A stretch of 64,000 bases of DNA from Algoriphagus formosus (GTDB taxonomy: Bacteria; Bacteroidota; Bacteroidia; Cytophagales; Cyclobacteriaceae), in contig NZ_NIUC01000001.1 in assembly GCF_002807035.1 (NCBI RefSeq), positions 744,001-808,000 of the forward strand, read 5' to 3'. Made by a program: the position numbers and the translations under genes. The notes beneath the pieces are model-generated. The model was not told the DNA's origin and ran no database searches. It saw only the letters and a list, made by a program, of their open reading frames with translations. Shown here one piece after another: positions 48,986 through 57,185 of this stretch. The first letter of the stretch is position 1. Every line of letters begins with the position of its first letter.

Positions 48986-50161
48986 TCAATCGCCCTTCCT
49001 ACGCTTCATTTCCCGCTTCACCAATTCAAACTCCCTACTGCTCTGTCCTGCAATGGAAGTATTCTCAGCAGCGCGGCGGGTGAGGTAAGGCATGACTTTC
49101 TCCACAGGTCCATAGGGAACATATTTCACTACATTATATCCTGCCTTGGCCAGATTGAATGAAATATTATCACTCATCCCGTACAATTGAGAAAAAAACA
49201 CTCTCCTATCCTGAGGATCTAAACCAAACTCCTCCATAAGCTCGGTTAGCTCCAGGTTACTTTTCTCATTATGAGAGGCACAGACTAAATAAATTCCGTT
49301 TTCCACACAGAATCTAATTGCTGCATCATAATCTCGATCAGTAGCAGCTTTGTTTGGCTGAATTGGATCAGGGTAGCCCATTTCTTCGGCTCGCTCCCGC
49401 TCTTTTTCCATGTAGGCACCTCTTACAGGTTTTGCTCCGAATAGGTAGCCTTTCTCCTGAGCTACTTGATGCGCCTTCATCAGCCTTGCCAAGGAATCAT
49501 GTCGATACATTTGATAGGTATTGTATACCACACAGCGCTCCTTGTTATATTTTTCCATTGCTTCATAAGCCAAATCATCAATAACATCCTGAAACCAAGA
49601 CTCCTCAGCATCCACCATGACCCGAATACCGAGGTCATGAGCAGCTTTGCAAAGACGGTCCACTCTTTCTTTTACTCGATCGAATGCCTTTTCTTCAGCT
49701 TGAGTTAGTTTCTGACCGGCCTGGATTTTTTCCATGATGTGAAAATCCCCCAAACCTGTCGTTTTGAAAACCCCAAACGGCATGTAATCCGTCTCTGCTG
49801 ATTTTAGCATGGTTTGGTAAATTTCCTCCGTCGTCTTTTCAAAACTTTCCTCATCTCCTTTCCCTTCCACCGATAGATCCAAAATTGCCTGAACTCCATA
49901 ATCAGCTAGTTTTTGACAAGCCAATATGGTTTCGTCGATGGTCTCTCCACCGCAGAAATGTCCAAACATAGTCTTTTTCATGATGCCTTTGATCGGCAAC
50001 TTCAGCTTGAAGGCCAAGTTTGCCAAGCCAACCCCCAAATCTGAAATCAGATTATTATTCAGGGTAGCAAAAATCAAATACATTTTTCGAAGCTCAGCAT
50101 CAGTCTTGGATGCAAAGGCAACTTCTAGATTCTCAAAAGAAATTTTGGGTTTCACTGCCAT
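48986..50161 (-). CDS. Proline dehydrogenase
   Basis: 391 residues from the ATG at 50161; an in-frame ATG at 50191 gives a less likely 10-residue extension. A monofunctional FAD enzyme that oxidises proline to pyrroline-5-carboxylate at the membrane. Barrel motifs: MVDAEESWFQD, YNTYQMYRHDSL, KPVRGAYMEKERERAEEMGY and the C-terminal YVPYGPVEKVMPYLTRRAAE with the substrate-binding arginines. The P5C dehydrogenase is not in the window. Confidence 0.94.
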   Translation of the reverse strand: MAVKPKISFENLEVAFASKTDAELRKMYLIFATLNNNLISDLGVGLANLAFKLKLPIKGIMKKTMFGHFCGGETIDETILACQKLADYGVQAILDLSVEGKGDEESFEKTTEEIYQTMLKSAETDYMPFGVFKTTGLGDFHIMEKIQAGQKLTQAEEKAFDRVKERVDRLCKAAHDLGIRVMVDAEESWFQDVIDDLAYEAMEKYNKERCVVYNTYQMYRHDSLARLMKAHQVAQEKGYLFGAKPVRGAYMEKERERAEEMGYPDPIQPNKAATDRDYDAAIRFCVENGIYLVCASHNEKSNLELTELMEEFGLDPQDRRVFFSQLYGMSDNISFNLAKAGYNVVKYVPYGPVEKVMPYLTRRAAENTSIAGQSSREFELVKREMKRRKGD

Positions 50162-50310
50162 ACAGCGCAAATTAAGTCGCAAAGATATCAAAAAAACAGC
50201 TTTGACTTCCTTTTTGTTAGGAAATATGAGAAGAGTCTTGGCAGCAAAAAATTATAGAAATTGCAGGCGTAATTGAGACCAAAAAAGAGATTTAGGAATT
50301 ATTAATCCAT

Positions 50311-51384
50311 TTGATTTTGAAAAAACTCTTTAATAAGAAAAACCATAAAAATCCGCTCATTATTTCAGGGCCTTGTAGTATCGAATCACCCAATCAACTT
50401 GAGGAGACAGTAAGTCAATTGGTAGACCAGGGCATCGAAATCATCCGTGGGGGTGTATGGAAGCCCAGAACCAGACCAGGAAGTTTCGAAGGGCTCGGAT
50501 CTATTGCATTGCCTTGGATTCAGGAAGTAAAAAGCAAATATCCTGTCAAATTTGCTATTGAGGTCGCCTCAGCTGAACACGTCGAGGAAGCTTTGAAATA
50601 CGACATTGATATCTATTGGATAGGTGCAAGATCCACGGTCAACCCATTTACGGTACAGGAGATTGCGGATAGCCTAAAAGGAACAGGAAAGCCAGTGATG
50701 ATCAAAAATCCCGTCAATGCAGACCTTAGCCTTTGGATGGGCGCCGTAGAAAGATTCCAAAAAGCGGGTATTACCGACCTAGCAGTGATTCATAGAGGTT
50801 TCAGCAATTTTAGGGATACCATTCACCGCAATTCGCCTCTATGGCAGATACCGATTGAGTTTCGCACTCATTTTCCAGAGATCATGATGATCAATGACCC
50901 GAGCCATATTTCAGGAAAAAGAGAGCTAGTACCATTGATTGCACAGAAAGCCCTAGACTTGAATTTTGATGGCTTGATGATAGAAAGTCATATCGACCCT
51001 GATAATGCTTGGTCGGATGCTCAGCAACAACTCACTCCAGCTGATCTAAAAAAGATGCTATCTGAGCTTAAGACTAGAAAGGTGAAGTTTGAAGGTCAAA
51101 AGATGAAATCCCAACTAGAGGAAATCCGTCAGCAAATTGATCAAGCCGACCATGATTTGTTGGAAGCTTTGCATAGAAGATTCGAATTGGTAGAGAAGAT
51201 CGGGGAATACAAAAAGCTCAATAATGTAGCAGTCCTTCAGTTGGATCGATGGAAAGAGATTTTCGAATCTAGACCTGAATGGGGCAAGCCATTGGGATTG
51301 AATAAAGATTTGATTCAGGAAATCTTCGGATTATTACATCAGGAGTCAATTCGAAAACAAACTGAGATTTTGGATTCTGAATAA
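50311..51384 (+). CDS. DAHP synthase fused to AroQ chorismate mutase (paralogue 1)
   Basis: 357 residues from TTG at 50311 or 50317; no ATG is available, so the start is uncertain. The type I-beta (KDSA-like) DAHP synthase domain fills about 1-260: SGPCSIES, GGVWKPRTRPGSFEGLG, WIGARSTVNPF and DNAWSDAQQQL. The AroQ chorismate mutase domain follows (about 266-350, QLEEIRQQIDQADHDLLEAL). It catalyses the first shikimate-pathway step and the chorismate-to-prephenate step. It lies upstream of the attenuator, so is not under it. Confidence 0.93.
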   Translation: MILKKLFNKKNHKNPLIISGPCSIESPNQLEETVSQLVDQGIEIIRGGVWKPRTRPGSFEGLGSIALPWIQEVKSKYPVKFAIEVASAEHVEEALKYDIDIYWIGARSTVNPFTVQEIADSLKGTGKPVMIKNPVNADLSLWMGAVERFQKAGITDLAVIHRGFSNFRDTIHRNSPLWQIPIEFRTHFPEIMMINDPSHISGKRELVPLIAQKALDLNFDGLMIESHIDPDNAWSDAQQQLTPADLKKMLSELKTRKVKFEGQKMKSQLEEIRQQIDQADHDLLEALHRRFELVEKIGEYKKLNNVAVLQLDRWKEIFESRPEWGKPLGLNKDLIQEIFGLLHQESIRKQTEILDSE

Positions 51385-51571
51385 ATGGACTAAAGCTCAC
51401 ACTAAAATCTTTCCTGCTTTAGAAAATATTTTTCTCAAAATTTTATTTTAAAAATTTCTGTTTAATATATAATTAATTCTAAAACCTAAATCAAAATCAG
51501 CTCTATTTAAAATATTTAAAAAAAACCGGCCTTCTTTTTATCAATTCAGTAAAATTTTACCAAAAAATTAT
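51385..51571. other. A/T-rich stretch before the aromatic leader
   Basis: Part of the 385-bp gap between the two DAHP synthase genes. It holds a weak possible stem, CTAAAGC (51390-51396) with GCTTTAG (51416-51422), which may end the first gene's transcript. Otherwise I see no feature. Confidence 0.3.
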
Positions 51572-51602
51572 TTTGCATTTAAAAAGTCTATGAATACATT
51601 TA
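51572..51602 (+). promoter_or_regulatory. Predicted promoter of the aromatic leader
   Basis: TTTG (51572-51575), a 19-bp spacer and TACATTTA (51595-51602) match the Bacteroidota -33/-7 pattern with one mismatch. Transcription would start near 51607-51609, almost on the leader-peptide ATG. Confidence 0.6.
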
Positions 51603-51606
51603 CGGC

Positions 51607-51702
51607 ATGTTAATAACAGCAACGATCTATTTTACTTTCTTTTACTTTTACTTTCGAATGCAAAATCGAATCGGAGCTGTGTATTGTCCAGTCAAAAACT
51701 AA
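51607..51702 (+). CDS. Phe/Tyr-rich leader peptide of the aromatic operon
   Basis: A 31-codon reading frame, ATG 51607 to TAA 51700-51702. Residues 8-16 are YFTFFYFYF: eight of nine are Tyr or Phe, codons at 51628-51654. This is the signature of leader peptides that sense charged tRNA-Phe and tRNA-Tyr, as in pheA leaders of enterobacteria. The rest of the peptide (RMQNRIGAVYCPVKN) is ordinary. It lies upstream of a terminator hairpin and of six Phe/Tyr pathway genes. No Shine-Dalgarno sequence is seen. Confidence 0.85.
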   Translation: MLITATIYFTFFYFYFRMQNRIGAVYCPVKN

Positions 51703-51750
51703 CAAAATATAAAAACACAAAAGCCCGATTCGAAAGAGTCGGGCTTTTTT
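51666..51750 (+). promoter_or_regulatory. Ribosome-mediated transcription attenuator (antiterminator and terminator)
   Basis: Terminator: AAAAGCCCGA (51719-51728) pairs with TCGGGCTTTT (51739-51748). Inside it TTC/GAG close a GAAA tetraloop (51732-51735), and the T run reaches 51750. Antiterminator: TCGAATCGG (51666-51674), within the leader frame, is exactly complementary to CCGATTCGA (51725-51733), so the two structures exclude each other. A short alternative pairing, TTCGA (51653-51657) with TCGAA (51666-51670), would block the antiterminator. A ribosome stalled on the Phe/Tyr codons covers 51653-51657, frees 51666-51674 and favours read-through when Phe or Tyr is short. Confidence 0.85.
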
Positions 51751-51769
51751 CATTTAAACGCTCAGACGT

Positions 51770-52870
51770 ATGAAACCACACAAACAAATCAAAGATTGGG
51801 GACTAGGATTGACCACCCCACTGATCATTGCAGGCCCTTGCTCTGCCGAAAGTCCAGAACAAATCGAAAAAATCTGCCTGGAAATGAAAGCAGAGAATGC
51901 AGTACCACAACTTTTCAGGGCTGGTATTTGGAAGCCGCGTACGCGTCCAGGTTCTTTTGAAGGAATCGGAGAAGAAGGCCTGAAGTGGATGGAAATCGTG
52001 AGACATCACTTGAATATCCCAATTACCGTTGAGGTAGGAAATGCAGCTCATGCAGAACTTGCTCTTAAGCACGGAGTAGATGTGGTTTGGATTGGTGCCC
52101 GGACAACTGTCAATCCTTTTGCTGTTCAGGAAATTGCTGAAGCTCTCAGAGGATCTGATGTACCAGTGATGGTAAAAAACCCTATGAACCCTGATTTGGA
52201 CCTTTGGATAGGTGCATTGGAAAGAATGCATGCAGTTGGTTTGGACAAACTAGCAGCAATCCACCGGGGATTTTCAGATGCTTATGACAAAAGATTCAGA
52301 AATAAGCCAAACTGGTCCATGCCTATTCACTTGAAGCGAGTTTGGACAGGAATGGAAGTCATCAATGACCCTTCTCATATCGTAGGAAAAAGAGACGGAA
52401 TCTTGGATATTTCTCAGCGAGCTATGAACTTTGGTTTGGATGGACTGATGATAGAGACTCATCACGATCCAGATAATGCCTGGTCTGATGCCAAGCAGCA
52501 GGTGACTCCAAAAGCTTTGCGCGAGATACTCAACTCGATTGATTTCAAGGAGCCGCTCGAAAACATGAAGCCGGATGAGCGATTGGAAGATCTTCGCCGT
52601 GCAGTTGACCACCTGGATGACCAACTTTTGGATGTGCTTCAGGAGCGTTTTGCAGTGATCGATCAGATCGGAGAGCACAAGAGACAGCATCATTTGACCG
52701 TATTCCAATCAGGAAGATGGAAAGATGTGATGGAAAGCCGTACCCAAAAAGGTGTGAAGAAAAATCTCAGTGAGAAATTCATGAAAGAATTGCTTTATTC
52801 GATTCATGAAGAATCAGTGAAGCGTCAAGAAAAACAACTTCGAGAAGCCGACGCAGTAAAAAAAGCCTAA
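51770..52870 (+). CDS. DAHP synthase fused to AroQ chorismate mutase (paralogue 2)
   Basis: 366 residues, ATG start. Same architecture as paralogue 1: GPCSAESPEQ, FRAGIWKPRTRPGSFEG, WIGARTTVNPFAVQEIAEAL, then the chorismate mutase domain (about 268-355, EDLRRAVDHLDDQLLDVLQE). First structural gene of the attenuated operon, 20 bp after the terminator T run. Control of both the entry step and the branch step to prephenate by one gene fits the Phe/Tyr-specific leader. Confidence 0.95.
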   Translation: MKPHKQIKDWGLGLTTPLIIAGPCSAESPEQIEKICLEMKAENAVPQLFRAGIWKPRTRPGSFEGIGEEGLKWMEIVRHHLNIPITVEVGNAAHAELALKHGVDVVWIGARTTVNPFAVQEIAEALRGSDVPVMVKNPMNPDLDLWIGALERMHAVGLDKLAAIHRGFSDAYDKRFRNKPNWSMPIHLKRVWTGMEVINDPSHIVGKRDGILDISQRAMNFGLDGLMIETHHDPDNAWSDAKQQVTPKALREILNSIDFKEPLENMKPDERLEDLRRAVDHLDDQLLDVLQERFAVIDQIGEHKRQHHLTVFQSGRWKDVMESRTQKGVKKNLSEKFMKELLYSIHEESVKRQEKQLREADAVKKA

Positions 52871-52883
52871 AAGGAAATTCTGG

Positions 52884-52912
52884 AAAAAGGAATAGAATAA
52901 TTATTCCTTTTT
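52884..52912 (+). other. Terminator-like hairpin inside the aromatic operon
   Basis: AAAAAGGAATA (52884-52894) pairs perfectly with TATTCCTTTTT (52902-52912) around GAATAAT. It lies between the DAHP synthase gene and aroB and could partly stop transcription or mark an RNA processing point. Read-through or a separate aroB promoter is needed for the later genes. Confidence 0.65.
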
Positions 52913-52947
52913 CTGCTTTCAGCTAACTTTATACAAAATTCAGGTTT

Positions 52948-53982
52948 GTGAATCCAGTCCATATTACTCAAAATATAGCTTTTGAATTACGAAGTAGGTT
53001 AGCCAATCTTTCTCACTCGTCCATATTCCTCCTAAGTGATGAAAACACTAAAAAAATGTGTTTTCCCGCCATTGCTGAGGTTTTGGGTGATGATTTCTAT
53101 CACTTCACAGTACCTCAGGGTGAGAAGCATAAAACCCTTAAAACCTGCTCGTTGATCTGGAAGGAGATGACTGCAGCCGGTCTAGACCGAAAGGCCATCA
53201 TGATCAACCTGGGCGGTGGAGTGATCGGTGATATGGGTGGTTTCTGTGCCAGTATCTACAAAAGAGGCATTCGTTTCATCACTGTCCCTACTACCCTACT
53301 ATCTCAAGTCGATGCAAGCGTAGGTGGCAAGCTTGGGGTGGATTTCCAGGGCTTGAAAAACCACCTCGGGGTATTCAATGAACCCGAAATGGTCTTGATT
53401 GCACCTGAATTTCTTAAAACTCTTCCTGAAAGAGAACTTAGATCGGGCTTTGCTGAAGTCATTAAGCATGGACTGATTCAAGACAAGTCCTATTTTGAAA
53501 AGCTTGATTTTGAAAATTGGGAGAAAAATGATTGGAAGGAGCTCATTGAGCATTCGATTCAAATCAAAAAATACGTGGTCCACACAGATCCAAAGGAGAG
53601 TGGTTTTAGAAAAATCCTAAACTTCGGACATACCATAGGCCATGCAATGGAAACCTTCTACCTCGATTCGGAAAAGCATTTGCTTCATGGTGAAGCCATT
53701 GCAGCAGGCATGATCTGCGAGGCTTGGCTGTCCCAACAGAAATGTGGCTTGAATCAGAGCGAACTTGACACTATCGTAAAGACTATTCTACAAGTCTATG
53801 GCAAGACAGAAATTCTGGATAATGAGCTGGAATCAATTGTCAATCTCTGTCTGCAGGACAAAAAAAATGAAGGAAAAACCATTCTTTTCTCCCTTCTTGA
53901 CCAAATAGGTAAGTGCCAATACAATATTCCTGCGAGCCAGAAGGAGATTGCTGAGGCCCTTTCTTTTTATCAATCCCTATAA
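52948..53982 (+). CDS. aroB: 3-dehydroquinate synthase
   Basis: 344 residues, GTG start. NAD/metal-binding signatures: INLGGGVIGDMGGFCAS, TTLLSQVDASVGGKLGVDF, and the zinc residues in SGFAEVIKHGLI and FGHTIGHAMET with LLHGEAIAAG. It turns DAHP into 3-dehydroquinate, the second shikimate-pathway step. It ends 13 bp before aroA. Confidence 0.95.
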   Translation: MNPVHITQNIAFELRSRLANLSHSSIFLLSDENTKKMCFPAIAEVLGDDFYHFTVPQGEKHKTLKTCSLIWKEMTAAGLDRKAIMINLGGGVIGDMGGFCASIYKRGIRFITVPTTLLSQVDASVGGKLGVDFQGLKNHLGVFNEPEMVLIAPEFLKTLPERELRSGFAEVIKHGLIQDKSYFEKLDFENWEKNDWKELIEHSIQIKKYVVHTDPKESGFRKILNFGHTIGHAMETFYLDSEKHLLHGEAIAAGMICEAWLSQQKCGLNQSELDTIVKTILQVYGKTEILDNELESIVNLCLQDKKNEGKTILFSLLDQIGKCQYNIPASQKEIAEALSFYQSL

Positions 53983-53995
53983 CGAAAATCCCCCA

Positions 53996-55219
53996 ATGGA
54001 AATACTCGAACTTGGGCAAAAAGCCCGCTTCGAAGCAAAGGAAATTCCCCTTCCTTCCTCAAAAAGTGAATCAAACAGAGTCTTAATTATTGACGCTTTG
54101 ACCGAAGGTCAGAATCAAATTCATAATCTAGCAGAAGCTCGGGATACCCAGACTATGATCCGACTTCTTCAGACCAATCCTCCTATTTTTGATGTATTGG
54201 ATGCAGGTACCACCATGCGATTCTTAACCGCTTTCGCCGCAGCAACCAACCAGAATAAAGTCATGACCGGAACTCCGAGAATGTGTCAGCGACCCATCGG
54301 GATTTTGGTTGAGGCACTGCGAAGCATTGGTGCTGAAATCCATTATATGAATGAAGAGGGCTTTCCGCCTCTCGCAATTCATGGCATGAAAGAACAAAGC
54401 CAGAATAGGGTAAAAATCCGGGGGGATGTTTCCAGTCAGTATATCTCAGCCATGCTGATGATAGCTCCCACTCTTCCTTTGGGCTTGGAGATTGAATTGC
54501 AAGGAAAAGTTGGAAGTCGCACCTATATCGAAATGACACTTCAACTCATGGAGAAATTCGGTGTGTCGCATTCTTGGGAAGACAATTTGATTAGCGTAAA
54601 GCCTCAAAAATACCAATCCGGTACCTTTTCAGTGGAAAGCGACTGGTCAGGAGCGAGCTATTGGTTTAGTCTTTTGGCTTGTGCTGATGAAGGCACTTTT
54701 TTCCTAAAGGGACTAAAAGAAGATAGCCTGCAGGGTGATTCCGAAATCGTAAGGATTATGGAGAATTTTGGCATCAAAAGCACTTTCAAAGAAGGCGGTC
54801 TTTTAATTGAAAAACAGCAAGTTAAAGGCATTTCTCATATTGATTTCACTCACTGTCCGGACCTAGCCCAAACAGTAGCAGTTACCTGTGCGATCATTGG
54901 TCAAAAGGTGAAATTCACCGGACTCGAAAGTCTTCGAATCAAGGAAACAGATCGCATTTTTGCTTTACAGGAAGAGCTGGCAAAATTCAATGCTGAACTT
55001 AAGGAAGTAGAGCCGGATATTTTCGAAGTGATTCCATCGGTCACGATGCCAAGCGAAGTTCAGATTCACACCTATGATGACCACCGAATGGCCATGGCAT
55101 TCATGCCGCTTTTGACCAAAACCAAGGTCAAAATGGAGGATCCATCCGTGGTCAATAAGTCCTACCCAAGCTTCTGGGATCACTGCGAGTCTTTGGGTAT
55201 TCAAATGCAGAAGTCATGA
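53996..55219 (+). CDS. aroA: 3-phosphoshikimate 1-carboxyvinyltransferase (EPSP synthase)
   Basis: 407 residues from the ATG at 53996; the longer frame reaches into aroB. It joins shikimate 3-phosphate and PEP. Motifs: PLPSSKSESNRVLI, LDAGTTMRFLTAFAA, GSRTYIEMTLQLM and ESLRIKETDRIFALQEEL, with YDDHRMAMAFMPL near the end. Somewhat shorter and more divergent than the E. coli enzyme (NxGTAxR is represented by DAGTTMR). Stop and pheA start overlap as ATGA. Confidence 0.93.
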   Translation: MEILELGQKARFEAKEIPLPSSKSESNRVLIIDALTEGQNQIHNLAEARDTQTMIRLLQTNPPIFDVLDAGTTMRFLTAFAAATNQNKVMTGTPRMCQRPIGILVEALRSIGAEIHYMNEEGFPPLAIHGMKEQSQNRVKIRGDVSSQYISAMLMIAPTLPLGLEIELQGKVGSRTYIEMTLQLMEKFGVSHSWEDNLISVKPQKYQSGTFSVESDWSGASYWFSLLACADEGTFFLKGLKEDSLQGDSEIVRIMENFGIKSTFKEGGLLIEKQQVKGISHIDFTHCPDLAQTVAVTCAIIGQKVKFTGLESLRIKETDRIFALQEELAKFNAELKEVEPDIFEVIPSVTMPSEVQIHTYDDHRMAMAFMPLLTKTKVKMEDPSVVNKSYPSFWDHCESLGIQMQKS

Positions 55220-56040
55220 AGCAAATGATTGCTATCCAGGGAATTCCAGGTTCTTTCCACCACCAAGTGGCGATTCAAGAGTATGGCAGAGAAGCTGAGA
55301 TTTTAACCTTTTCGACCTTTGAGGAAGTAGCTAAAGCTGTATTCAATGAAGAAGCTACGGTGGGTGTCATGGCTATTGAAAACTCCATTGCCGGAGCCAT
55401 TCTGCCAAATTATGACCTTATAGACCGCTATGGACTGAAAATTATTGGAGAATACTACCTCTCAATTTCTCATCAATTCATGGTCTTGCCAGGTCAAAAA
55501 ATAGAGGATATTCATGAGGTTCGTTCTCATCCCATGGCTTTGCTCCAATGCAAAGCTTTTCTAAACCATTATCCTCAAATCAAACGTATCGACGACATCG
55601 ATACAGCTACAGTGGCGAAGCGTATTTCGGAGCAAAAACTAAAGGGAGTAGCAGCCATAGCCAGCGAAATAGCAGCAGAAATCTACAATTTGGAGGTTTT
55701 GGTGAGTGATATCCAGTCGGTCAAGAGCAATTTTACCCGATTCATTTTTCTAGGAAAAACTGCTCAACCAAAGGATCAAACGCCCAATAAGGCATCCATT
55801 AAAATTACCATTCAAAATAAGGCTGGTAGTTTGGCCAGGTTACTCACGCATTTCAGCAATTTACACTTAGATTTGAGTAAGATTCAATCGATTCCTGTCA
55901 TCGAAAAGCCTTGGGAATATGCTTTTTTTATTGATTTGGTTTTTGACAATTACCATGACTACCACGAGGCCATGCGGGTAGCGAAAGCAGAATTTGGAGA
56001 GTTGAAAATATTGGGTGAATACCATAACCGAAAAGCATGA
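55216..56040 (+). CDS. pheA: Prephenate dehydratase
   Basis: 274 residues, without a chorismate mutase domain because that is fused to DAHP synthase. The dehydratase domain (about 1-180) has GIPGSFHHQVAI, ENSIAGAILPNYDLI and the catalytic NFTRFIFLGK with its Thr. A C-terminal ACT domain (about 195-274, KASIKITIQNKAGSLARLLT) normally binds Phe for feedback inhibition. Starts within the aroA stop (ATGA) and ends the same way with the aminotransferase gene. Confidence 0.95.
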   Translation: MKQMIAIQGIPGSFHHQVAIQEYGREAEILTFSTFEEVAKAVFNEEATVGVMAIENSIAGAILPNYDLIDRYGLKIIGEYYLSISHQFMVLPGQKIEDIHEVRSHPMALLQCKAFLNHYPQIKRIDDIDTATVAKRISEQKLKGVAAIASEIAAEIYNLEVLVSDIQSVKSNFTRFIFLGKTAQPKDQTPNKASIKITIQNKAGSLARLLTHFSNLHLDLSKIQSIPVIEKPWEYAFFIDLVFDNYHDYHEAMRVAKAEFGELKILGEYHNRKA

Positions 56041-57179
56041 AGGGATTTGCAAAGCGCACGGAAGAGGCTAAAGAGTACTACTTTTCGGCAAAATTACGAG
56101 AGGTCAATCAGCTCATAGCTTCGGGAAAACCGATCATTAATCTGGGAATCGGAAGCCCAGACCTTTCTCCACCAGCTTCGGTGATTCAGGCCCTACAAAA
56201 TACAGCCAATCATGGCAATTCCCACGGATATCAATCTTATCAGGGAATCCCAGAATTGAGAGTTGCAATGGCTGAATACTATGAAAAGGAATTTGGAGTT
56301 TCCCTAAATCCGGATCAGCAAATTCTTCCTCTCATGGGCTCCAAAGAAGGCATCATGCATGTCAGTATGGCTTTTCTGAACCCCAGTGATGAAGTATTGA
56401 TTCCAAATCCCGGGTACCCTACTTACCGGTCCGTGACCGAATTACTTGACTGCAAGGCAATCAGCTATCCCCTGCTATCTGATGGCTCTCCGGATTTTGA
56501 TCTTTTGGAAAAACAGGACTTGAGCAAAGTGAAAATTCTTTGGGTGAATTATCCTCACATGCCTACCGGGCATAGAGGTAGCAAGGTACTCTTTCAGAAA
56601 CTCGTCGACTTTGCTAAAAAACATGATCTCATTTTGGTCAATGACAATCCCTACAGCCATATTCTGAATCCGGAACCCATCAGCATCTTTTCAATTGAAG
56701 GTGCGGAGGAAGTTGCACTAGAATTAAACTCACTGAGCAAAACTTTCAATATTCCTGGATGGCGTGTTGGAATGGTCCTAGGTCAGGAAAATTGGATCAA
56801 AGCAATCACCCGAATCAAGTCCAATATGGATTCCGGGATGTTTTTAGGAATTCAACGTGGGGCTGTTGAGGCATTGAGGCTAGGCAAAAATTGGTTTTCA
56901 GATATCAATGAGGAGTATGAAAAGCGAAGAAAATTAGCCTGGGACTTGGCAACGCTTCTCGATTTGGATTTCTCTAAAGATCGTTCAGGTCTTTTCGTTT
57001 GGGGAAAATTACCAGCTAACAAATCAGCTCAAGAGCTTGTAGATTGGCTTTTATATGAAAAAAATATATTCATCACCCCCGGGGAGATTTTCGGAGAAGA
57101 AGGTAAAAATCACGTTCGAATTTCGCTTTGCCTACCTGAATTCAAAATATTGGAAGCTATTAAACGATTAAAAAATTAA
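56037..57179 (+). CDS. Class I aminotransferase, probably aromatic
   Basis: 380 residues. PLP fold I: NLGIGSPDLSPPASVIQAL, GYQSYQGIPELR, VNDNPYSHIL and PLP lysine in LNSLSKTFNIPGWRVGM. Its position between pheA and tyrA, with 4-bp coupling to pheA, suggests that it transaminates phenylpyruvate and 4-hydroxyphenylpyruvate. That substrate call is based on context; the family also includes aspartate and LL-DAP aminotransferases. Confidence 0.88.
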   Translation: MKGFAKRTEEAKEYYFSAKLREVNQLIASGKPIINLGIGSPDLSPPASVIQALQNTANHGNSHGYQSYQGIPELRVAMAEYYEKEFGVSLNPDQQILPLMGSKEGIMHVSMAFLNPSDEVLIPNPGYPTYRSVTELLDCKAISYPLLSDGSPDFDLLEKQDLSKVKILWVNYPHMPTGHRGSKVLFQKLVDFAKKHDLILVNDNPYSHILNPEPISIFSIEGAEEVALELNSLSKTFNIPGWRVGMVLGQENWIKAITRIKSNMDSGMFLGIQRGAVEALRLGKNWFSDINEEYEKRRKLAWDLATLLDLDFSKDRSGLFVWGKLPANKSAQELVDWLLYEKNIFITPGEIFGEEGKNHVRISLCLPEFKILEAIKRLKN

Positions 57180-57185
57180 AGATTT

